DNA of 64,000 nt from positions 1-64,000 of the forward strand of contig NZ_WTFT01000020.1 in assembly GCF_009861505.1 (NCBI RefSeq), read 5' to 3'. This document shows positions 43,385 through 52,390 of the stretch, piece by piece. The DNA comes from Pseudomonas izuensis (GTDB lineage Bacteria; Pseudomonadota; Gammaproteobacteria; Pseudomonadales; Pseudomonadaceae). The position numbers and the translations under genes were made by a program. Each line of letters opens with the position of its first letter. Positions within the stretch are counted from its first letter, which is position 1. The notes beneath the pieces were generated by a model. The model was given only the letters and a program-made list of their open reading frames with translations. It ran no database searches and had not been told where the DNA came from.

Positions 43385-43408
43385 GGCGATGCCGGCAGCG
43401 GCATCGCC
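43385..43408 (-). promoter_or_regulatory. perfect 10-bp hairpin between the AlaX-like and oxygenase genes
   Basis: GGCGATGCCG (43385-43394) and CGGCATCGCC (43399-43408) pair exactly with a four-base loop. No U-tract follows on the minus strand, so it may modulate rather than end transcription between the two genes. Confidence 0.5.
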
Positions 43409-43415
43409 GGAAAGC

Positions 43416-44042
43416 TCAGTCCACGCGGTAGTGGACGGACAGCGTCCCTTTCTTGTGCGAAAGGGATTCGATCGTGACCGCGCCCAAATCCTTCAGGCTA
43501 CGTACATGGGTGCCGCCGCAACCGTAGGCGGGCAGCTCACCGAAACCGATTTCCCGGGCACCTTCGCGCGACGAGGTCAGGCGCGGCAGGTCATGGGCGA
43601 TCCACTGTGCGAGGCCGTGCTGCAGCGTTTGCACATCAACTTCCTGTGCGCAGTCCGCTGGTTTGAACTGCACTCTTGCTTCGCCCGGCCAATGCTGTGC
43701 CTTGATCGGCATCCAGCCCATGGCCTGGACAAAGTGACCGATCAGGTGACCGGCGGAATGCATGCGCGTATTGAACCGGCGCCGTTCTTCGTCGACGCGA
43801 ATCTGCGTCATGCCGGGTTCTACCGGGCGGTCGACGAAGTGGACGATCCGGTCCGGGTCCTGCACCACACGCAGTACCCGGCTTTCGCCGATCCAGCCGG
43901 TGTCACAGGGTTGCCCGCCACCCTGGGGGTGAAAAAGCGTTGCACGCAACACCACGGCGAATTCGTGCTCGTGGGGCGTGCATTCGAGGATTTCCACATT
44001 GGCCTTGAGGTCATCGCTGTGGAAAAAGAGGCGCAGCGTCAT
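43416..44042 (-). CDS. AlaX-type aminoacyl-tRNA editing hydrolase
   Basis: This 208-residue protein is a free-standing homologue of the alanyl-tRNA synthetase editing domain. The zinc ligands are H95 and H99 (MHSAGHLIGH) and C175 and H179 (YGCGGTHV), and FHPQGGGQPCDTGWI (37-51) is the family N-terminal motif. Such proteins hydrolyse mischarged tRNA(Ala), for example Ser-tRNA(Ala). It is the first gene of a three-gene minus-strand run that continues with the oxygenase and LysE exporter. Confidence 0.9.
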   Translation of the reverse strand: MTLRLFFHSDDLKANVEILECTPHEHEFAVVLRATLFHPQGGGQPCDTGWIGESRVLRVVQDPDRIVHFVDRPVEPGMTQIRVDEERRRFNTRMHSAGHLIGHFVQAMGWMPIKAQHWPGEARVQFKPADCAQEVDVQTLQHGLAQWIAHDLPRLTSSREGAREIGFGELPAYGCGGTHVRSLKDLGAVTIESLSHKKGTLSVHYRVD

Positions 44043-44133
44043 ATTGCAGGCTCACATAAATGTTTCTAATTTTTATTATATGGAGCGTGCTAGTGCGTGA
44101 TAATCCGGTCAAACATCAAAGGACTGTTGCGTT
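44043..44133. promoter_or_regulatory. divergent control region with an AT-rich dyad (LysR-box candidate)
   Basis: Between the divergent AlaX-like and LysR genes lie ATAAA (44056-44060) and TTTAT (44072-44076), inverted with an 11-base gap, and a TAATTTTTATTA palindrome (44067-44078). The dyad fits a LysR-type site. It is markedly AT-rich for this genome. Confidence 0.5.
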
Positions 44134-45132
44134 GTGAGCATAAATCTTCCGCTACCGCTGCTGGGTGAAATGGCGATTTTCGTCAAAGTCGTCGAGACCG
44201 GCAGTTTTTCCGAAGCGGCCCGTCAACTGGGCTCTTCGCCTTCGGCGGTCAGTCGCAGCATTTCTCGGCTGGAGAAGGCGCTGGCGATACGTCTGCTGCA
44301 ACGAACCACACGCAAACTGCGCCTGAGCGATGGTGGCGAGGAAGTGTTCAAGCGTTGTCAGGACATGGTCAGCGCAGCCCGGTCGGTGATGGAAATCAGT
44401 GGTCAGTTCACCGAGGAACCCGAGGGCGTGGTGCGTATCAGCGTCCCGAAAGCGGTTGGCCGAATCGTGATTCACCCGCATATGCCGGAGTTTCTGCGCC
44501 GTTACCCCAAAGTGGATGTGGAGATGTTGCTCGAGGATCGTCAGGTGGATCTGATCGACGATCACGTCGACCTGGCGATTCGTATCACCGATCGCCCGCC
44601 AGCGGGGCTGGTGGGACGGCAATTGCTGACTATCGACCATTTGCTTTGCGCGACACCACAGTATCTGGCTGAGCACGGAACGCCGACTCATCCCCATGAC
44701 TTGCTCAACCACAGTTGCATCTACCTGGGTGAAACGCCGAGCGATGCGCGCTGGAAGTTCAAGAAGGGCAACAAATCAGTGACTGTTGGTGTACGTGGGC
44801 GATATGCCGCCAATCATACGGGCGTGCGTTTCGGTGCCGTATTGCAGCACATCGGCATTGGCAGCCTGCCGTATTTCACGGCGCGGCGTGCCCTGGAGAA
44901 GGGATTGATGGTGCAAGTGCTGCCGGACTGGACCTTTCTGGCGTCCTACCACGGGGGTGCCTGGTTGCTGCATTCGCCAACCCGATACCTGCCACCCAAG
45001 TTACGGGTGTTGATCGATTACCTGGTGGAGTGTCTGGAGAAGGAACCAACGTTGGGGCGGCCAGGCAAGTCGAGCCCTTCGAATATTGCGGTTTCGGAGT
45101 ATGAATTGCCTGAAAGTGATGGGTTGTTTTGA
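44134..45132 (+). CDS. LysR family regulator, divergent from the AlaX/oxygenase/LysE genes
   Basis: This 332-residue protein has an N-terminal winged HTH (GSFSEAARQLGSSPSAVSRSI, about residues 23-43, split here as SFSEAARQLGSS and PSAVSRSI) and a CrgA-like effector domain. Its GTG start at 44134 follows AAAGGA. Divergent orientation suggests it controls the adjacent operon and senses its substrate or product. The C-terminal tail after about residue 295 is unusual and low in conserved motifs. Confidence 0.88.
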   Translation: MSINLPLPLLGEMAIFVKVVETGSFSEAARQLGSSPSAVSRSISRLEKALAIRLLQRTTRKLRLSDGGEEVFKRCQDMVSAARSVMEISGQFTEEPEGVVRISVPKAVGRIVIHPHMPEFLRRYPKVDVEMLLEDRQVDLIDDHVDLAIRITDRPPAGLVGRQLLTIDHLLCATPQYLAEHGTPTHPHDLLNHSCIYLGETPSDARWKFKKGNKSVTVGVRGRYAANHTGVRFGAVLQHIGIGSLPYFTARRALEKGLMVQVLPDWTFLASYHGGAWLLHSPTRYLPPKLRVLIDYLVECLEKEPTLGRPGKSSPSNIAVSEYELPESDGLF

Positions 45133-45161
45133 CCGGCCTCTTCGCGGGCAAGTCGGCAACC

Positions 45162-45203
45162 CACAAAAAAGGCCCGCATGTTCACCAGGCGGGCCTTTTG
45201 TGT
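45162..45203. terminator. bidirectional rho-independent terminator
   Basis: GGCCCGC (45171-45177) pairs with GCGGGCC (45189-45195), with A- and T-tracts at either side. It ends the LysR gene and the convergent PA2817-like gene. Confidence 0.88.
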
Positions 45204-45216
45204 TTCTGACCGTGGA

Positions 45217-45624
45217 TCAGTGCTTGCTGTCCTGATTCGACAAAGCCAGCAGCTGTTTTTCCTGATTCCAGTCAAACGGTTCGTCGTTCTGTTCGGCTTC
45301 GAAGCGACGTTCTTCCAGTGCCTGGTACAGGTCGATTTCATCATCGGGCATGTAGTGCAGGCAGTCGCCGGCGAAGTACCACAGCAGGTCGCGCGGGACC
45401 AGGTGGGCGATTTGCGGGTAGCGGGTGATCACCTGGCACAGGATGTCCTGGCCCAGGTATTGGCTTTCGATCGGGTCGACCGGCAGCAGGGCAAGCAGTT
45501 CGTCAAAACGCTCCAGGAACAAGGCATGGCTTTCGTCGGGAACCTGCTCGGCCTCACCCACGGCGACCAGGATGCTGCGCAGGTGGTCGAGCAAAACGAG
45601 ATGATCGGCAACGATGTTGGACAC
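45217..45624 (-). CDS. PA2817-like conserved hypothetical protein
   Basis: This 135-residue acidic cytoplasmic protein (SNIVADHLVLLDHL at the start, DCLHYMPDDEIDLYQALEERR near residues 93-113, split by family blocks) matches what I remember of the PA2817 family, which neighbours fadE in pseudomonads. No function is known. I chose the GTG at 45624, with GAGG nine bases upstream, over the longer TTG frame. Confidence 0.68.
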   Translation of the reverse strand: MSNIVADHLVLLDHLRSILVAVGEAEQVPDESHALFLERFDELLALLPVDPIESQYLGQDILCQVITRYPQIAHLVPRDLLWYFAGDCLHYMPDDEIDLYQALEERRFEAEQNDEPFDWNQEKQLLALSNQDSKH

Positions 45625-45648
45625 GAGATAAGTCCTCAAGAGCAAAAC

Positions 45649-45684
45649 GGGCGCGGGAGTATAAAGCTCCTGCGCCCTTTTTTA
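45649..45684 (-). terminator. terminator-like hairpin after fadE
   Basis: GGGCGCGGGAG (45649-45659) nearly pairs with CTCCTGCGCCC (45667-45677; one mismatch) around a seven-base loop. A T-tract flanks it on the plus side and GTTTTG on the minus side. Confidence 0.6.
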
Positions 45685-45707
45685 CATGCCACACAAGTTT
45701 GGCTGGA

Positions 45708-48155
45708 TCAGCGGACCTTCTCCTCGGTCAGCGCTATTTCCTCTTTATCGAAATCATCGACATCGATCACCTTGCGCCGCGCTGCTTCGGCCTCACGCAG
45801 GGTGTGTGCTTCCACCGGTTGCAGCACCCCGGCTTCCAGGGCGGCATCGATGACATGCTCGCCGGCGACCGGTTTGACCTGACCGCTCTTGAGCGCCACG
45901 TGCAGTTTCTTTTGCAAGGGTTGTGCAGCGTTCAACAGATTGCAGGCGTGTTGCAGGGCGCCGACCGGATCTTCGTTCGATTGCGGGCGGTAGCAACCCC
46001 AAAGCACTTCTTCGAGGGTCGGATCACCCTTGGCGCGACCGATCACCCCTGCGACCGCGGCACCGAGTTTGTCCGACGGCCCTTTGTGGCGGCGACCGAA
46101 CGGGAACACGATTACCCGCAACAGGCACGCCAGCACTTTGTTCGGGAAATTGTTCAGCAGTTCATCCATGGCCCGTTCGGCCTGGCCGAGACTTTCCTCC
46201 ATGGCCCAGCAAAACAGCGGCTGCATGTGCTCCGGCGCATCGAGGTCGTTGTAGCGTTTGAGCGCGGCGCTGGCCAGGTACAGATTGCTCAATACATCGC
46301 CGAGCCGCGCCGAGAGACGTTCGCGACGTTTCAGTTCACCACCCAGCAACATCATGCTGAGATCGGCCAGCAGTGCGAAGGCGGCAGCCTGGCGGTTGAG
46401 GGCGCGGAAGTAACCCTGGCTGAGCTTGTCACCCGGCACGTGTTCCAGATGACCGACACCGAGGTTGAGCACCAGCGTGCTGGCGGCGTTGCCCACGGCA
46501 AAACCGATGTGCTTGAGCAGCAGGTCGTCGAACTCGGTCAGTGCCTGATCCTTGTCCTCTCGGGTGGCCAGCGCCATTTCCTTGAGCACGAAGGGATGGC
46601 AACGAATGGCACCTTGGCCGAAGATCATCAGATTACGCGAGAGAATGTTCGCGCCTTCTACGGTGATGCAGATGGGCGCGCCTTGCCACATGCGTCCGAG
46701 ATAGTTTTTCGGCCCCATGATGATCGCCTTGCCACCATGCACATCCATCGCATGGCTGATGCACTCGCGACCGCGTTCGGTGAGTTGGTACTTGAGAATC
46801 GCCGACAGTACCGACGGTTTCTCACCCAGGTCCACCGCATTGGCGGTCAGCATGCGCGCGGCGTCCATCATCCAGGCGTTGCCGCCGATGCGGGCCATGG
46901 CTTCCTGAATGCCTTCGAACGCCGCAATCGGCACATTGAACTGCTCGCGAATCTGCGCGTACTGCCCCGTCACCAGGCTGGTGAATTTGGCCATGCCGGT
47001 GCCCACCGCCGGCAGGGAGATCGAGCGCCCCACCGAAAGGCAATTCATCAGCATCATCCAGCCCTTGCCGAGCATTTCCTGGCCGCCGATCAGGAACTCC
47101 AGCGGTACGAACACGTCCTTGCCGGAGTTCGGGCCATTCATGAAGGCAGCACCCAGAGGCAAGTGCCGACGACCGATTTCCACACCGGCAGTGTCGGTTG
47201 GAACCAGTGCCAGGCTGATGCCCAGGTCTTCTTTCTCACCCAACAGATGATCGGGGTCGTAGGCCTTGAACGCCAGGCCGAGCAGGGTGGCCACCGGGCC
47301 AAGGGTGATGTAGCGCTTTTCCCAGTTCAGGCGCAGGCCCAGGGTTTCCTGGCCTTCCCATTCACCCTTGCAGATCACCCCGGTGTCGGGCATGCCGCCA
47401 GCGTCGGAACCGGCCAGTGGCCCGGTCAGGGCAAAACACGGAATGTCGTCGCCGCGCGCCAGGCGTGGCAGGTAATGATTGCGCTGTTCGTCGGTGCCGT
47501 AGTGGAGCAGCAGTTCGGCCGGACCGAGGGAGTTGGGGACCATCACGGTGGAGGCGAGATCACCACTGTGGCTCGCCAGTTTCATCGCCACTTGCGAGTG
47601 GGCATAGGCCGAGAAACCCTTGCCGCCAAACTCCTTGGGAATGATCAGGGCGAAGAAGCCATTGTCCTTGATGTAGGTCCAGGCCTCGGCCGGCAGGTCC
47701 ATGGTTTGACCGAGTTGCCAGTCGCTGACCATGGCGCAGAGTGCTTCGGTCGGGCCGTCAATGAACGCTTGTTCTTCTTCGCTCAATTGCGCCTTCGGGT
47801 AGGACAGCAGCTTGTTCCAGTCCGGACGCCCGCTGAACAGTTCTCCATCCCACCACACGGTGCCGGCTTCAATGGCGTCGCGTTCGGTTTGCGACATGGG
47901 CGGCAGGGTTTTCTGGAACCAGTTGAACATCGGCGCGCTGAAGAATTTGCGGCGCAGATCAGGCAATAACAGCGGTGCGGCCACGGCGGCGATCAGCACC
48001 CAGAAAATCAGCAGCAGCCAGCCCGGTGCGCGACTGAATGCGCCCATTGCCAGCAAGTAGACAGCCACGATGCCCAAGGCAGGCAGCGGCGCGACACGAC
48101 GGTGGGCTAAATAAGCTATCCCGACAACCAGAACCAGTATCCACAACAGCAGCAT
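45708..48155 (-). CDS. fadE: acyl-CoA dehydrogenase FadE
   Basis: This 815-residue protein catalyses the first step of fatty acid beta-oxidation, forming trans-2-enoyl-CoA. Two N-terminal transmembrane helices (about residues 2-20 and 25-65) are followed by acyl-CoA dehydrogenase domains (about 100-520) with NGFFALIIPKEFGG and EGANILSRNLMIFGQG, and a long C-terminal extension as in E. coli FadE (814 residues). GGAGG precedes the ATG at 48155. Confidence 0.94.
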   Translation of the reverse strand: MLLLWILVLVVGIAYLAHRRVAPLPALGIVAVYLLAMGAFSRAPGWLLLIFWVLIAAVAAPLLLPDLRRKFFSAPMFNWFQKTLPPMSQTERDAIEAGTVWWDGELFSGRPDWNKLLSYPKAQLSEEEQAFIDGPTEALCAMVSDWQLGQTMDLPAEAWTYIKDNGFFALIIPKEFGGKGFSAYAHSQVAMKLASHSGDLASTVMVPNSLGPAELLLHYGTDEQRNHYLPRLARGDDIPCFALTGPLAGSDAGGMPDTGVICKGEWEGQETLGLRLNWEKRYITLGPVATLLGLAFKAYDPDHLLGEKEDLGISLALVPTDTAGVEIGRRHLPLGAAFMNGPNSGKDVFVPLEFLIGGQEMLGKGWMMLMNCLSVGRSISLPAVGTGMAKFTSLVTGQYAQIREQFNVPIAAFEGIQEAMARIGGNAWMMDAARMLTANAVDLGEKPSVLSAILKYQLTERGRECISHAMDVHGGKAIIMGPKNYLGRMWQGAPICITVEGANILSRNLMIFGQGAIRCHPFVLKEMALATREDKDQALTEFDDLLLKHIGFAVGNAASTLVLNLGVGHLEHVPGDKLSQGYFRALNRQAAAFALLADLSMMLLGGELKRRERLSARLGDVLSNLYLASAALKRYNDLDAPEHMQPLFCWAMEESLGQAERAMDELLNNFPNKVLACLLRVIVFPFGRRHKGPSDKLGAAVAGVIGRAKGDPTLEEVLWGCYRPQSNEDPVGALQHACNLLNAAQPLQKKLHVALKSGQVKPVAGEHVIDAALEAGVLQPVEAHTLREAEAARRKVIDVDDFDKEEIALTEEKVR

Positions 48156-48404
48156 ATTTAATCCTCCGTGAAACCAGGGCGAACCAACCCACAGAGCTTA
48201 GACGGCATCCGTGAAACAGGGTGGTCGGGGCGAGGCGATTGAAAACGTGGGAAACCATGGATGATTTTGTAGGCCCGGATGAGCGACAAACCGTGAAAAA
48301 TCGTCCACAGAACGGGCGACAAAGCGTCCATATTTGGCCGAAACGTCGTTATCTCTGTGCTGAACCTCTCGCTAGACTCGGGGCTTCCCCAGGAGATTGC
48401 CCAC

Positions 48405-49064
48405 ATGCACGAGTACCTGAGCCCCGGCCGTTTCATCGATAGTGACCATCCCTCGGTGGTGGAGTTCGCCGAAAAACACCGTGGTGCCCGTCGCGACCCG
48501 ATTGAGCAGGCGATCCATCTCTATTACGCAGTGCGCGAGGCGGTGCGCTACAACCCGTACACCTTCAGCCTCGATCCACAGACCCTGCGCGGCAGTTACG
48601 CGCTGGCGACCGGGGAGAGTTATTGCGTGCCCAAGGCCACGCTGTTGGCAGGCGCAGCGCGGCATTGCGGGATTCCCGCGCGTATTGGTCTGGCGGATGT
48701 GCGCAATCATTTATCGACACCGCGCCTGCTCGAGTTGCTCAAGAGCGACGTGTTCGCCATGCACGGTTATACCGAGCTGTATTTGAACGGGCGCTGGGTC
48801 AAGGCCACGCCGGCGTTCAATCAAGGGTTATGCGATTTATTCAATGTGGCACCGCTGGAGTTCGACGGAATAAACGACAGTGTCTTCCACCCCTTCAATC
48901 GCGACGGCGAGAAGCTGATGGAGTACCTGATCGACCACGGCCAGTTCACCGACGTGCCGGAAGCGTTCTTCTTCGAGCATCTGCGCAAGTGCTATCCGCA
49001 TCTGTTCGGCGAGCAAACGCAACCACTGCTGGGGGACATGCAGAGCGATTTGAGTCGCGCCTGA
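48405..49064 (+). CDS. transglutaminase-like protein
   Basis: This 219-residue protein has the papain-like core of the transglutaminase-like family: C74 in ESYCVPKATL and H120 in AMHGYTELYL. The usual third residue (Asp in W-x-x-x-D-P-T) is at a position read here as T135 in WVKATPAFN, so the triad may be altered. I cannot assign a substrate. AGGAG precedes the ATG at 48405 by nine bases. Confidence 0.8.
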   Translation: MHEYLSPGRFIDSDHPSVVEFAEKHRGARRDPIEQAIHLYYAVREAVRYNPYTFSLDPQTLRGSYALATGESYCVPKATLLAGAARHCGIPARIGLADVRNHLSTPRLLELLKSDVFAMHGYTELYLNGRWVKATPAFNQGLCDLFNVAPLEFDGINDSVFHPFNRDGEKLMEYLIDHGQFTDVPEAFFFEHLRKCYPHLFGEQTQPLLGDMQSDLSRA

Positions 49065-49107
49065 TCCGGCGTATGCTGCCTGCGAATTCATCAATCGAGA
49101 GGCGGTC

Positions 49108-49731
49108 ATGCTGAAGATCTGGGGTCGGAAAAATTCGTCGAATGTCAGAAAACCATTGTGGGCCGCCGAAGAACTTGGCCTGGCCTATGAAGCCATCGAT
49201 GCGGGCGGCGCTTTTGGTGTCGTCGATACGCCCGAGTACCGCGCCATGAACCCCAATGGCCGCGTTCCGGTGATCGAAGACGACGGTTTCGTGTTGTGGG
49301 AATCCAATGCCATCGTTCGTTACCTGTTGGCCAGGCATGCAGCGGATACCCCGTGGTACCCGGCGGATTTGCAGACGCGGGCCACTGCCGACAAGTGGAT
49401 GGACTGGGCCACCTCCAGTTTTGCCGGTCCCTTCCGCACCGTGTTCTGGGGCGTCTTGCGTACCCCCGCAGATCAGCAGGACTGGCCCGCCATCAAGGCG
49501 GCGATCAAGGAATGCGACACACTGCTGGCAATGGCCGATCAGGCGCTGGCCGCCAAGCCCTACCTGTCCGGTGAGCAGATCGGCATGGGTGACATTCCCC
49601 TGGGCAGTTTTATTTATGCCTGGTTCGAGATGCCGATCGAGCGTGCACCGCAGCCGCATCTGGAGGCCTGGTACGCAAGGTTGAAACAGCGTCCGGCCTA
49701 TCGCAAAGCGGTCATGACCGCGTTGACTTAA
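49108..49731 (+). CDS. glutathione S-transferase family protein
   Basis: This 207-residue protein has the thioredoxin-like N-terminal domain with the SSNVRKP active-site loop (about residues 10-16), the NPNGRVPVIEDDGFVLWESNAI glutathione-binding block (two segments, 48-56 and 60-69) and an all-alpha C-terminal domain. The substrate is not known. GAGAGG precedes the ATG. Confidence 0.87.
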   Translation: MLKIWGRKNSSNVRKPLWAAEELGLAYEAIDAGGAFGVVDTPEYRAMNPNGRVPVIEDDGFVLWESNAIVRYLLARHAADTPWYPADLQTRATADKWMDWATSSFAGPFRTVFWGVLRTPADQQDWPAIKAAIKECDTLLAMADQALAAKPYLSGEQIGMGDIPLGSFIYAWFEMPIERAPQPHLEAWYARLKQRPAYRKAVMTALT

Positions 49732-49864
49732 TACTCACTATCGACACACTTGACTGTACTTGTGTGGCGGCGACAAGCACCATTGTGCTAATGCGTTGCG
49801 GTTGCGTTGATTGCCGCCCACCGTTACTTATCCCTTTCTTTCCTTCTTGGTGCGTAAATCCGAT

Positions 49865-50797
49865 ATGAGTTCCGCTCTGTCCATCCGGCAGCTAACCAAA
49901 ACCTACGGCAACGGTTTCCAGGCCTTGAGTGGTATCGATCTGGACGTCGCCGAAGGTGACTTTTTCGCCTTGCTCGGCCCGAACGGCGCCGGCAAATCCA
50001 CGACCATCGGCATCCTCTCGACCCTGGTGAACAAGACCAGCGGCACGGTGAATATCTTCGGTCACGACCTGGACAAGAACCCGGCGGCGCTCAAGCGTTC
50101 CATCGGCGTGGTGCCCCAGGAATTCAACTTCAACCAGTTCGAAAAGACCTTCGACATCGTCGTGACCCAGGCCGGTTACTACGGCATTCCCGCGAAAGTC
50201 GCCAAGGAACGCGCCGAGCAGTATCTGACCCAGCTCGGCTTGTGGGACAAGCGCGATGTGCCGTCGCGCTCGCTGTCCGGCGGCATGAAGCGCCGGTTGA
50301 TGATCGCCCGTGCGCTGGTTCACGAACCGCGCCTGTTGATCCTCGACGAACCGACTGCCGGGGTGGACATCGAACTGCGTCGCTCGATGTGGACCTTCCT
50401 CACCGAGCTGAACAAGAAGGGCATCACCATCATCCTCACCACCCATTATCTGGAGGAGGCTGAGCAGTTGTGCCGCAACATCGGCATTATCGACCACGGC
50501 ACCATCGTCGAAAACACCAGCATGAAGCAGCTCCTGAGCCAATTGCATGTCGAGACCTTCCTGCTGGACTTGAAGAGCAGCCCGAGTGCGCCACCCCAAC
50601 TGATCGGCTACCCATCACGGTTGCTCGATGGTCACACCCTGGAAGTGCAGGTCGACAAAAGCATGGGCATCACCGCGCTGTTCACCCAGCTTGCCCAGCA
50701 GAACATCGAAGTGCTGAGCCTGCGTAACAAAACCAATCGCCTTGAGGAGTTGTTCGTGTCCCTGGTGGAGAAAAATCTGTCGAAGGTGGCGGTATGA
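49865..50797 (+). CDS. ABC transporter ATP-binding protein (YadG-like)
   Basis: This 310-residue ATPase has Walker A GPNGAGKST (38-46), the signature LSGGMKRRLMIARAL (near 137-151), and Walker B LLILDEPTAGVD. It pairs with the next gene, whose start overlaps its stop by four bases, as in E. coli yadGH. I infer an ABC-2 type exporter; the substrate is unknown. The ribosome binding site before the ATG at 49865 is weak. Confidence 0.92.
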   Translation: MSSALSIRQLTKTYGNGFQALSGIDLDVAEGDFFALLGPNGAGKSTTIGILSTLVNKTSGTVNIFGHDLDKNPAALKRSIGVVPQEFNFNQFEKTFDIVVTQAGYYGIPAKVAKERAEQYLTQLGLWDKRDVPSRSLSGGMKRRLMIARALVHEPRLLILDEPTAGVDIELRRSMWTFLTELNKKGITIILTTHYLEEAEQLCRNIGIIDHGTIVENTSMKQLLSQLHVETFLLDLKSSPSAPPQLIGYPSRLLDGHTLEVQVDKSMGITALFTQLAQQNIEVLSLRNKTNRLEELFVSLVEKNLSKVAV

Positions 50798-51573
50798 GTT
50801 CCGAGCTGCAACCCAACCTTGTAGCCCTCAACACCATCGTTTACCGAGAGGTCCGGCGCTTTACCCGGATCTGGCCGCAGACACTGCTGCCGCCGGCCAT
50901 CACCATGGTCCTGTATTTCGTGATCTTCGGTAACCTGATCGGTCGGCAGATCGGTGATATGGGTGGTTTCACCTATATGGAGTACATCGTGCCGGGGCTG
51001 ATCATGATGTCGGTGATCACCAACTCCTACGGCAACGTGGTGTCGAGTTTCTTCGGCAGCAAGTTCCAGCGTTCCATCGAAGAACTGATGGTGTCGCCGG
51101 TCTCGCCGCACACCATCCTGATCGGCTACACCCTGGGTGGCGTGCTGCGCGGGCTGATGGTCGGGATCATCGTGACGCTGCTGTCGCTGTTCTTTACCCA
51201 TTTGCAGGTGCATCACCTGGGCGTGACCATTCTGGTGGTGGTGCTGACGGCGACGATCTTCTCGCTGTTGGGTTTCATCAACGCGGTGTTTGCGCGCAAT
51301 TTCGACGACATCTCGATCATCCCGACCTTCGTGCTGACGCCATTGACGTACCTGGGCGGGGTGTTTTACTCGATCTCGCTGCTGCCGCCGTTCTGGCAGA
51401 CCGTGTCCCTGGCCAACCCGGTGCTGCACATGGTCAACGCGTTCCGCTACGGCATCCTTGGCGTGTCGGATATCCGCATCAGCATTGCGATTACGTTCAT
51501 GCTGGTGGCGACCGTGATTCTGTATTTCGGTTGTGCGCGGTTGCTGGTGAGCGGGCGCGGGATGCGTACGTAA
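50794..51573 (+). CDS. ABC-2 type transporter permease (YadH-like)
   Basis: This 259-residue membrane protein has six predicted transmembrane helices and the ABC-2 permease blocks YMEYIVPGLIMMSVITNSY (about residues 62-80) and PLTYLGGVFYS. It overlaps the ATPase gene by four bases and should form the channel of the same exporter. Confidence 0.91.
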   Translation: MSSELQPNLVALNTIVYREVRRFTRIWPQTLLPPAITMVLYFVIFGNLIGRQIGDMGGFTYMEYIVPGLIMMSVITNSYGNVVSSFFGSKFQRSIEELMVSPVSPHTILIGYTLGGVLRGLMVGIIVTLLSLFFTHLQVHHLGVTILVVVLTATIFSLLGFINAVFARNFDDISIIPTFVLTPLTYLGGVFYSISLLPPFWQTVSLANPVLHMVNAFRYGILGVSDIRISIAITFMLVATVILYFGCARLLVSGRGMRT

Positions 51574-51590
51574 CGTCAATTGCTGCATTC

Positions 51591-51688
51591 CCCTGTGGGA
51601 GCAAAGCTTGCTCGCGATGACGGCAGACCAGTCAGCAATGATGTTGCCTGAGACACCGCAATCGCGAGCAAGCTTTGCTCCCACAGGT
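51591..51688. repeat. REPIN, GCAAAGCTTGC type
   Basis: Inverted halves with the GGGAGCAAAGCTTGCTCGCG core are separated by about 40 bases, at the end of the ABC operon. Confidence 0.9.
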
Positions 51689-51703
51689 GTGCATTCACCA
51701 TAG

Positions 51704-51732
51704 AAAACGGCCTCCCAATCGGAGGCCGTTTT
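51704..51732. terminator. bidirectional rho-independent terminator
   Basis: AAAACGGCCTCC (51704-51715) pairs with GGAGGCCGTTTT (51721-51732) around five bases, between the ABC operon and the convergent DUF2062 gene. Confidence 0.9.
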
Positions 51733-51738
51733 GCATTC

Positions 51739-52254
51739 TCACATCCTGCTTTGCTTGCGCCGCTTCCACTGCCGCGCCACCCACCAGCGCCAATACATCA
51801 TCACCAGGCAATAGGCCAACGCCCCCAGCACCAATCCCGTCACTACGGACCCTAGCAAAAACGGCTGCCACAAAGTCGAGAGCTCACCGCTGATCCATTC
51901 CCAGGTCAATTCGTCGGGCAGGTGTCGGGCGGGAACGTCCATCAGCCAGGCGCCGGTCTGGTAGGTGCAGTAGAACACGGCAGGCATGGTGATCGGGTTG
52001 GTCAGCCAGACCAGGCTGACGGCAATCGGCATGTTGCCGCGCACGACGATCGCGAGGATGGCGGCAACCAGCATCTGCAACGGAATCGGCAGGAACGCCG
52101 CGAACAGACCGACCGCCATGGCACGGGCGACGGAATGGCGGTTGAGGTGCCAGAGGTTCGGGTCATGCAGCAGCGTGCCGAGAAAGCGTAAGGACTTGTG
52201 TTCCCTGATGCTGGTCGGATCTGGCATGTAACGTTTGAATAAGCGCCGGGGCAT
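51739..52254 (-). CDS. DUF2062 domain membrane protein
   Basis: This 171-residue protein has the DUF2062 block HSVARAMAVGLFAAFLPIP (about residues 40-58) and four predicted transmembrane segments, with WLTNPITMPAVFYCTYQ as the family's central motif. The basic C-terminus ends KRRKQSRM. Function unknown. The start at 52254 has GAGAAG upstream; an open frame running on to 52812 lies antisense to comEC and is not credible. It is divergent from comEC. Confidence 0.85.
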   Translation of the reverse strand: MPRRLFKRYMPDPTSIREHKSLRFLGTLLHDPNLWHLNRHSVARAMAVGLFAAFLPIPLQMLVAAILAIVVRGNMPIAVSLVWLTNPITMPAVFYCTYQTGAWLMDVPARHLPDELTWEWISGELSTLWQPFLLGSVVTGLVLGALAYCLVMMYWRWWVARQWKRRKQSRM

Positions 52255-52390
52255 AAGGCTTCTCGGTCGGTTCAGGCGGCAAGTATGTCTGGATTCTATG
52301 AACCGCCCATTCAGACTTTGTGACAATTGATAACGACGGTCGTGCGCTCGACTGGCTATTCCTAGGGACGGGACTCTCAAGGACGGGCAT

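Noticed and set aside
48340..48352. GAAAC-N3-GTTAT, similar to a PsrA-type operator, upstream of fadE
   Set aside because: One imperfect half-site about 185 bases from the fadE start and nearer the transglutaminase gene is too weak to call without comparison of other promoters.
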